64,000 nt of DNA from Acanthosoma haemorrhoidale (taxonomy: Eukaryota; Arthropoda; Insecta; Hemiptera; Acanthosomatidae), in assembly GCA_930367205.1 (NCBI GenBank), contig OV884011.1, positions 88,893,474-88,957,473 of the forward strand, read 5' to 3'. Below are positions 57,615 through 64,000 of the stretch, one piece after another. The translations under genes were made by a program, and so were the position numbers. Every line of letters begins with the position of its first letter. Positions within the stretch are counted from its first letter, which is position 1. Below the pieces are notes generated by a model that saw only the letters and a list, made by a program, of their open reading frames with translations, searched no databases and was not told the origin of the DNA.

Positions 57615-58685
57615 ATTTTAAATATATCACTCGAGCTTAAATTCGATTGATGGTGTTAATTCTGCGATATTTTCGTACATAATTAAATCTATAATATATA
57701 TCTAATAATATTAAGTATAATATATTTTCATATATATATTAAAAAAAACTTATATTGCACAATAGTTTAAGATTGCCGATTTTCCGCTAGGTGTTGGATC
57801 AGTTATTTTGTATAGTACGGAAACTAACCGCTATTTATTGTGAAATACCAGGTCCAAACCTGATTTCATTATGTATAAAGAAATCAAAAATGTGAAGACC
57901 AAACGGCGTGAAGAGAGCTTTGTGTAGGTTCTGTGAAGCAGTCACATTTCAGATTCTGGAGATGTCTGTCTGTCGCCTGCCTTGTTGGAATACAAATTAA
58001 CGTTGGTTTTCAGGTGATTGGATGGCTCTGTCGCGTTTCAAGATGTAGCGTAACTAGAAGAGAACGAAGCATCTTTACACTTAAACGTTACCTAATGTCA
58101 TCTTACATAGATTATATATTTTGCACTCCTGGTGACTATTTCTTTTAAAGCGAACATATATTTATCATTTTAGCCAAAGTACTTTCCTTATTTAGGTTTT
58201 ATCGAACCAACAGTAAAAAAAAACTCATTGTTACACGGTGTTACTACCCTTACAGTCTAAAATCTATAATCGAAAATGATAGCTGGTTACATAGAGGCTC
58301 CGATAAAGCTTAGCTAGATTAGAGACATTTCGGCGGATGTAGTGAGGTTTGTAACGGTCTCAAAAGTGAGCAATTAATATGAAAAAGAAAAAAAATGCTA
58401 GTTCTCAGCATGGGAAGTTATTATCGTGGAAAGTTAACTTAACTGTCTAACTGTGGAATAATGTTGGCTTAACTAGTACCGTTCACTCCATAAGTGGTTG
58501 TTCTGAACATTTTTCTTTTTGCTCTAATTCTTATTAATAATACAATAAACAAGACTCCAATTTTTTTGGGAAAATTCTGCTATTATTATTATGTTTACTC
58601 TCCTTGCCATTGATCTAATACAATGACATGTCACTGACATTAAATGCCAACTTCAAGCAGCCAATGTTTTTGATTTTTTTCTAAA
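57615..58685. other. Intergenic, nothing recognised
   Basis: The open frame 57,933-58,148 (plus, 71 codons) has no motif. Mostly AT-rich. Confidence 0.45.
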
Positions 58686-58689
58686 TCAC

Positions 58690-58862
58690 CTTTATTAGTA
58701 CTGCGCCTGCGCTGAGCTATAGCAAGTCGTTTTCGTATCGCTCAACAAACTAACTGTTTTTGCTACCGTTCGTAGGAAGTGTCTAGTTGGTAGAACTGTT
58801 TTAACCGGCTATTGGCTGAACTGTTCACGGAGGAGCTATCTACAGGTGAGATGATAGACTTG
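58690..58862 (+). repeat. Jockey-A putative 5' UTR, copy 3
   Basis: agtactgcgcctgcgctgagc...tggtagaactgttttaacc...gttcacggaggagctatctacaggtga matches 3341-3497. It is the copy closest in wording to the 3.3-kb one. About 540 bases of unrelated sequence separate it from the ORF1 piece at 59.4 kb. Confidence 0.6.
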
Positions 58863-58929
58863 TAGAAGGACATTGACATTGTAAGGTTTGTGAAAGTTGG
58901 TTAATTCCTTTAAGTTGGTCATTTTCTGA

Positions 58930-59045
58930 GGTTGGTGGACAGTATTCCCAAGGAAGATTCTATCCTACCAGCTGTTAGAAAGAATAAAATGTCATAGACC
59001 CAAGCTCCGATGGGCAGATGAAGTCAATATGCAAGGAGGTATGGT
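58930..59045 (+). pseudogene. LINE RT C-terminal scrap (RPKLRWADEV motif)
   Basis: The frame reads RKILSYQLLERIKCHRPKLR-like sequence followed by WADEVN, the RGRPRxRWxDxV pattern found at the C-terminus of RTE-like and related LINE proteins. Only about 35 codons survive. Distinct from Jockey-A. Confidence 0.45.
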
Positions 59046-59399
59046 CAATTGTACTAATTATTGGTGAAAGATTTTCCCGGCCTTGTTACTATTTTCGTCT
59101 TGTACTTTTCACAACTTAAGTCATATTCCCAATTTCGAATAACCACTTCTTCTGGTTCAGCCAGTGTTTACCTCTTAACCCTCTAGCTGCCATTTCTAAT
59201 GCTTCGTCTTCTATCTAACATTTTCCTTGCCTTTAACGCTTCCTTATTTCTATCAGAGTATTGGTGAACATTTTCTTGGGCCACTATTCGTCACCCATCC
59301 TTCTTATTTTGTGTTTATATCATTTCAACCCTTATCAACCATAATCTACTGTTTCAAAAAAATCATATACATATTTAGTTCTCTAGACAAAAATAATTT

Positions 59400-59807
59400 T
59401 TGGTTGTTCTGTGCAAGGGCTGCGAGGCTTACAGAACGCTGAAGTCGAGTACCGAACAACGCCGTCAGCCAGAAGTGGAAAAACTTGCAGCAAGAAGCGG
59501 CCCAGCCAGCAATTTGAGGCCTTCTGTCTCTTTCGCCGATGCCGTTCGCAACAGAGAGCAGTCACAGGCACCGCCCACTCCCTGTCCACAAGATCACCTT
59601 TCCCAGCAATCTGTTCATCCCGTCAACCCACAAATTCTATCCCGTCCTCAGCCATACATCTCGCACATTCCTTCACCTTCAAGTTCTTCGGATCTCACCA
59701 GCCTTTTAACCTCATTCCTAACAGAGTTCAGAAACCTAATTACTCCTCTCATTTCCCTTCTTACAAATCTTGTCTCCTACCTTATCCCCATTAAACAAAA
59801 TCCATAA
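59400..59807 (+). CDS. Jockey-A ORF1 C-terminal part, uninterrupted
   Basis: An open frame of 135 codons. The first residues include the end of a CCHC knuckle (CKGCEAYRTLK; the first cysteines are lost), then a basic stretch, LRPSVSFADAVRNREQSQ, a Pro/Ser-rich linker (about residues 65-95) and a leucine-rich tail (LLTSFLTEFRNLITPLISLL) ending KQNP and TAA at 59,805-59,807. In Jockey-clade LINEs ORF1 binds element RNA. The annotated Met is not real because the true start lies upstream and is missing. The next frame follows immediately in the same phase. Confidence 0.78.
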   Translation: MVVLCKGCEAYRTLKSSTEQRRQPEVEKLAARSGPASNLRPSVSFADAVRNREQSQAPPTPCPQDHLSQQSVHPVNPQILSRPQPYISHIPSPSSSSDLTSLLTSFLTEFRNLITPLISLLTNLVSYLIPIKQNP

Positions 59808-60066
59808 GTGGATCCTTCCGACTCCTTATCCATTCTCCTCTGGAATGCGAATGGTGTTCGCACCCACACTAACGAACTGACAGCATTAATCCATGACAAA
59901 AACATCGACGTAGCTCTTATTACTGAAACAAGACTTACAAATAAACGACCATTAGCAGTTCGACAGTACCAAACTTATCGTACCGATCACCCAGACGGAA
60001 GAGCACATGCAGGTTCCGCTGTCATTGTCCATAACTACATTTCCCATCACACAGTTTTTTAAGATA
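59405..60066 (+). mobile_element. Jockey-A LINE, ORF1/ORF2 junction fragment
   Basis: Begins inside the ORF1 zinc knuckle (caagggctgcgaggc), runs through the ORF1 tail and into the endonuclease, and stops at catttcccatcacacag followed by a T-run. Colinear with 28,310-28,925 without the duplication seen there. Truncated at both sides. Confidence 0.88.
59808..60062 (+). CDS. Jockey-A ORF2 start: endonuclease N-terminus, partial
   Basis: 85 in-phase codons directly after the ORF1 stop: DPSDSLSILLWNANGVRTHT, then ELTALIHDKNIDVALITETR with the catalytic Glu, then YRTDHPDGRAHAGSAVIVHN. This is the start of an AP-like endonuclease (the Asn of NANG and Glu of TETR are active-site positions). The first codon is GTG; no ATG occurs anywhere in this frame, so initiation must be non-AUG or by readthrough/reinitiation at the ORF1 stop. 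It ends at a stop where the element is truncated. Confidence 0.8.
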   Translation: MDPSDSLSILLWNANGVRTHTNELTALIHDKNIDVALITETRLTNKRPLAVRQYQTYRTDHPDGRAHAGSAVIVHNYISHHTVF

Positions 60067-60164
60067 ACCCCTCCTTAAAATACATGCAATACAATAAAGG
60101 AGAAACCCTCAGTTCATATTATCCTATTGTAATTTTGTATTGTTTTTAAAAAATTATTACCCAG

Positions 60165-60305
60165 GGGGTTGAGGGGGGCATAGACCCCACATGTGCCTAG
60201 ATATTCCACACGGTATGTTCTAACTGATCTCTTCTCTCTTATCTCTTGTATATACCAGTGATTTGATTATACTTCATAATAAAGACCCTCCTCTACAAAG
60301 ACTAT
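60165..60305 (+). repeat. Dispersed 3'-end repeat (family U), copy 3
   Basis: catagaccccacatgtgcct...gtatataccagtgatttgat...tacttcataataaagaccctcctctacaaagac matches the 26.6-kb copy, including the ctcctctacaaaga block after the polyadenylation-like signal. More diverged at its 5' side. Confidence 0.55.
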
Positions 60306-60309
60306 ATTA

Positions 60310-60955
60310 CTGATGTCAATGTTTAATGGGGTGGCAGTTTAAAATTAATACATTTTTCATCGATCCTATGAACATGCTCGGGATGCAAGTTATTTTTTTA
60401 TTGCAAGTTATCGATGAATACCTCCCAGCAACGTCAGATGTAAGCTTTTCATCCAAAATCTAAGGATGTCGAATTCCATGATTTTTTTTCACCGCTGTAG
60501 CTACTATTCCTTCTTAGGCAGTAAGTAAAGTTATCAGCTGAAGAATTCTGGTGATTTATTTTTCCATGTAAGAAGAAAGCATTCTCCTGACTTATCAACA
60601 CTGATAATGAAGTCCCTTTTATTCCGTTCGTGGTTAAACCAAATCCATTTGTGAGAAATTCTCATGAACTTGATGGTTTGGTCTTTGTCGGAAATTGATG
60701 AGCTTCTTTGAGGATGGTTTTCTGCCTGGGGTGTTCATCAAAAAGTATATCAACACTTTTAGTGACCCCCCGGGTGAAATTACTTTCTTCCCACTCTAGC
60801 CAGAGCGTAAGCTATTTGTAATATTAGATAGTTGGTAGTAATAGAAGCAATTTGGTAATTCAGCATTATTAACAGTGATTAATATAAAATTATTACGTAA
60901 GCTATTAATGAAAACAAAACGAACTAGGCTATTTTTAACGAATTACGCGATGTAA
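60310..60955. other. Intergenic, nothing recognised
   Basis: No open frame or repeat partner seen. Confidence 0.45.
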
Positions 60956-60960
60956 ATACT

Positions 60961-61128
60961 TAATAACTCATTAGCTTTATAGTTCGATTCGGATTCATTA
61001 AGTCTCATAATTATCATTATTAAAATCATACATAACTCATTAATTTTAAGATTAGATTCGGGTTTATTAAGTCTCATAATAATTATCATTATCAATATCA
61101 TAAATAACTCGTCAGTTTTGTTATTATT
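60961..61128 (+). repeat. Tandem repeat, about 68-bp unit, 2.4 copies
   Basis: Unit: ataactcattagctttatag, ttcgattcggattcattaag, tctcataattatcattatta, aaatcatac. It repeats at about 60,963, 61,031 and (partial) 61,102. The 86-codon minus frame across it is an effect of the repeat (repeated INEL/MILIMII blocks). A T-run of about 21 followed by C's lies just downstream (61,138-61,164). Confidence 0.75.
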
Positions 61129-61164
61129 GTATAGGTGATTTTTTTTTTTTTTTTTTTTTCCCCC

Positions 61165-62640
61165 ATCAAAAATTACAAGTGATAAATAATGATTAACAGG
61201 CAAATAAAAAAGTAGCTTGGACTGGATTGGGACTTTCCTGACATCTAGTTGGAGGATCTAATAATTATACTAGTCCTACAGAGGGCTTATTAGTGCCTCC
61301 GAGATATCTGGGTGGTCCCTAGTCCCAGTACAGATCCTGCCATTATAGTTTTTCTTTGCGGTTAGTTATAAATAACAATGGGATTCGTATGGTGACAAAT
61401 ATTATTAAAATATTACACGTTATAGTAAGGCGTGTGAGTGGCAGCAATTGTCGATTATTTTTTTCATCAAAAAACAGAAATGAGAAAAAATGCACATTTC
61501 CACTTCAGAAGCTCACTCCAGTTACAGAAGCTATCCTTAGCTGTAAATATAGGTAACTATTGTTGAACCTGATGAGACAAGAGTGGCTAATGAGTAGCTT
61601 ATTATTATAACCTATTATAGGCATGGCTCATGGCCATATCGAGCAATGTTTCATGATAAGAAATGTTTTGTTGGTTCAAAATCTAATGTTTATATTAAAT
61701 TTTCGAAATAAAAATGGGTGGCTTACAATATTACAAACAAGCATGTATCATTTTGCATCCTAGGGAACATAAGGACGACCTGCACACAGTATTTTTGAAA
61801 TGCAAGCCTGCTAAAATCCAACAAGCGTTAAAACTCGCCATAATTGGGAAAAGATGTGTATGCTCACAAGAGCTACGACTAATACAAATTAGTTTTGGGT
61901 GATATTTCATATTGTGGGTTACGTTTTCACCTTACCGATACAAAACTGAACATAATCCTATTTCGTTGCAGCTATTTAACAATTAATAATGTACAGGTGA
62001 TTTAGCTGGCTGTAGATTATAATTGTTGAATAAAACAAGCCCCTTGCCTTTTTCCATTAAATAATAATATTAATAAGTAATATTGCTTGTGGGATGAGCA
62101 AAGGAGTTGACTTCAATAATTTCTAATTTATACCCTACAAAACAAAAGGTAAAGGCGATTGAATAGTACAGTTCAATTTCTGGATCTTCAAACCTAACCC
62201 CCCCCCCCGTCTATTACCTCTAAATTACAGAATTTCTATTTTATCGGAAAAAATTGAACATACGAGCTATTACCTTCATCAATAAGATGATCGCTTTGTA
62301 AGAAAGATTTTTTTACAAAGTTAGACGCAGACCATAAGCATATCCTAATGAATGCCTGTTAGATCGAGACACCTGGACGAAACGATTGCGTAAAAGCCAT
62401 TTTCATCGTGGTATTTGAACAAGTGGCACCACGTTTCTTTGAACAGTTGAGATGGCATTATTAGCAGACGAAGTTTCTGATGCAAAAATAAATGAACTAA
62501 TTCCTCGTATAAGGTCCCCACACTTGCAGCATATCAAAATGAAGATAATTGAGTATTATTTTGTAAGTTTCACATTTTTACAGAATACTAGAAGTATTCC
62601 AGTCTTTCTGATATAAAAGACCTGAAGTCGAGCCGTACAA
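61165..62640. other. Intergenic, nothing recognised
   Basis: Open frames 61,356-61,556 and 61,714-61,902 (plus) show no motif; a C-run at 62,202-62,211. Confidence 0.45.
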
Positions 62641-62671
62641 GGAGGTTTGGCCCGTAAATTAATTTAATCAA

Positions 62672-63080
62672 ATGTAAATAACATTACCCAGCCATAAGTC
62701 ATACCAGTGTAAATATTGTAAACAATAAAAGACGCAAAAAACTAGTCAAAGGCCCTAGAAGGGTGAGTCAGGTAGCGGCTAGGGGGCTGGGTGGGTCCCA
62801 GCCTGGAACAAGCAAGCGTCACCGCAACCCTGTGGTTTGGTTGGTCAGAATAAAAGCCCAGATCATTGGTTACTGGGGGGCTATAAATAGGGCCCCGTTT
62901 TGGCCGGTAAATCAATAGAATTGTTATTGTGATTCTACCCTCCTTCGAATGTATACGCAGATATGCAGTAAGAGGAGAAAACTGTAAATCGAGAATTTGT
63001 AAATTGTAAAACTTTGATCAATAAAGGGGTTTTGAAATAAAAAAAACGGTAAATCATTCTAACACGGCTCTCTGACTGGT
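62672..63080 (+). mobile_element. LTR-like promoter/poly(A) segment
   Basis: Starts near tgtaaataacattaccc (compare tgtaaattaccc inside the 37.4-kb LTR). It contains a G+C-rich stretch, a strong TATA-like ggctataaatagggcc (near 62,880) and, about 140 bases later, a polyadenylation-like caataaaggggttttg (near 63,020). That order is what U3-R of an LTR looks like. The right boundary with the CCCGACA-family sequence that follows is unclear; the two may form one 915-base LTR like that at 37.4 kb. Confidence 0.45.
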
Positions 63081-63094
63081 ACCTGCAGCTGCAC

Positions 63095-63587
63095 TGATGT
63101 TTCAACATTTGGCCTTCTCAATTATGAAAACCTCTACATCTCTCTTCTGAACCTCGCTATGTTTTCGTCCGGCCTCGTCAGACCCCACACTTTCCTAGTG
63201 GGATTCTCTGCCTTGGTCTAAAACTAACACCTCCTTGGGAGAGACCTCTCCCTCGCGGACAACGGTTGCCGTGGCCCTGCGAACTTTACTTAGTAGTGTC
63301 TCCCACGGCAATCCAGTCTGCCTCTCTCCGGTTCACACTCACCTTTGGGATCCGGACGGTTTGCGCCTACCCTCAGATACTGAGTGTGAATTCGTGGTCA
63401 TTCCAAGACCACAGACACTACCTACAATTCCTACCCTATACCTCGTCTCCTGACCATAGTCCATTGTCGGGGCACATACCTATCAAATATGGAGTCAGAT
63501 AGTACGGTAGTCGTCATGAAGCAATTGTCCAGGTCATAGCCTAATCAACCCTCACTTCGTCACTAGGGCTAGGGTGACGACCCGACA
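63095..63587 (+). mobile_element. CCCGACA-family LTR, 3' two-thirds
   Basis: Plus-strand copy of the block seen in complement at 2.5-3.05 and 51.0-51.55 kb: aacctcgctatgttttcgtc, cctagtgggattctctgcct, cctctccctcgcgg, ttcgtggtcattccaagacc, tgtcggggcacatacc and the end gacgacccgaca. The open frames 63,235-63,453 and 63,266-63,502 are within the LTR and not genes. Confidence 0.75.
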
Positions 63588-64000
63588 CCTTTGTAAGATG
63601 TATAGAAGTTGATATCAACTATATGAAAAGAAAAATGCATGCAAATGGAAAGTCCATATTGACATAAAAATGTTGATTTACGAGATTACACATCTCCTGG
63701 GTTGTGAATGAATTTTCTACTAGAGCCTAATTCACTTAACGAAATTTAAATAACCGAAAACAACACAGACACATCCATCGTCGCTATCGATAAGAGCTCC
63801 TTGTTAAGGAGATTGAGGATCGGCCACGCCAAGCTGACCTATCAACACCTCCTTGAAGATCTCCACCGGCCTACACGTTTGTAGAGTGATAACAACCCAC
63901 TCACAGACGAAGATTTGTTCGCATGCCCAAAATACATAAAGGAGCGGAGGAATAACGACACACAAACTTCAACTCGTATCTACTCAAATAAATCAAGCAA
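63588..64000. other. Intergenic, nothing recognised
   Basis: No open frame above 60 codons. The last 250 bases (63,760-64,000) are less AT-rich (gatcggccacgccaagctga, cctccttgaagatctccacc) and may start another element that continues beyond the window. Confidence 0.4.

Noticed and set aside
60961..61128. CRISPR-like array
   Set aside because: Only 2.4 diverged units without unique spacers of constant length; a simple tandem repeat.

Overview
The window is AT-rich, non-coding-looking eukaryotic DNA of the kind found between genes in a large, transposon-laden animal genome. The retroelement mix (Jockey-type LINE with a small CCHC zinc-knuckle ORF1, BEL/Pao, Ty3/gypsy with a Lys-type primer site, Copia and mariner) points to an arthropod, most likely an insect and possibly a hemipteran. 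This is inference from families remembered, not a database result. I found no confident host gene, tRNA, rRNA or CRISPR array. Nearly all recognisable protein sequence is broken transposon sequence.

The dominant family is a Jockey-like LINE, called Jockey-A here. At least seven pieces are present: a doubly deleted mini-copy at 3.3-4.0 kb, a 5'-truncated copy with poly(A) and target-site duplication at 14.0-14.4 kb, a minus copy at 19.6-20.3 kb, the longest copy at 28.1-31.2 kb, a copy at 35.3-38.7 kb split by a solo LTR, a minus copy at 47.5-48.3 kb, and an ORF1/ORF2 junction piece at 59.4-60.1 kb. Its putative 5' UTR recurs at 3.3, 34.8 and 58.7 kb. Other LINEs are a degenerate element at 39.5-42.1 kb, a minus-strand ORF2 tail at 50 kb, and short RT-tail scraps at 32.2 and 59.0 kb.

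LTR elements: a GC-rich LTR family ending in CCCGACA occurs at 2.5, 37.4, 39.3 (5' part), 51.0 and 63.1 kb. A small gypsy/errantivirus-like element with two LTRs, primer site and decayed pol lies at 44.3-46.4 kb (minus). A BEL/Pao integrase remnant lies at 8.8-9.45 kb (minus), and a Copia pol scrap at 17.4-17.6 kb (minus).

DNA transposons: a mariner rearranged into an inverted duplication (16.5-17.3 kb), a MITE with perfect 40-bp terminal inverted repeats (32.8-33.0 kb), and a long-TIR family (2.2, 49.0, 52.4 and 53.0 kb). The most unusual item is a minus-strand remnant at 24.8-25.8 kb whose sequence blocks resemble the N-terminal half of a RAG1-like/Transib-type recombinase core.

Several insertions can be dated against each other because a paralogous copy in the same window preserves the empty site. 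A solo LTR sits inside the 2.2-kb TIR repeat (empty copy at 52.4 kb), a 123-bp poly(A) retroposon sits inside the 51-kb LTR (empty copy at 39.4 kb), and an LTR sits inside the 35-38 kb LINE (empty copy at 30.7 kb).
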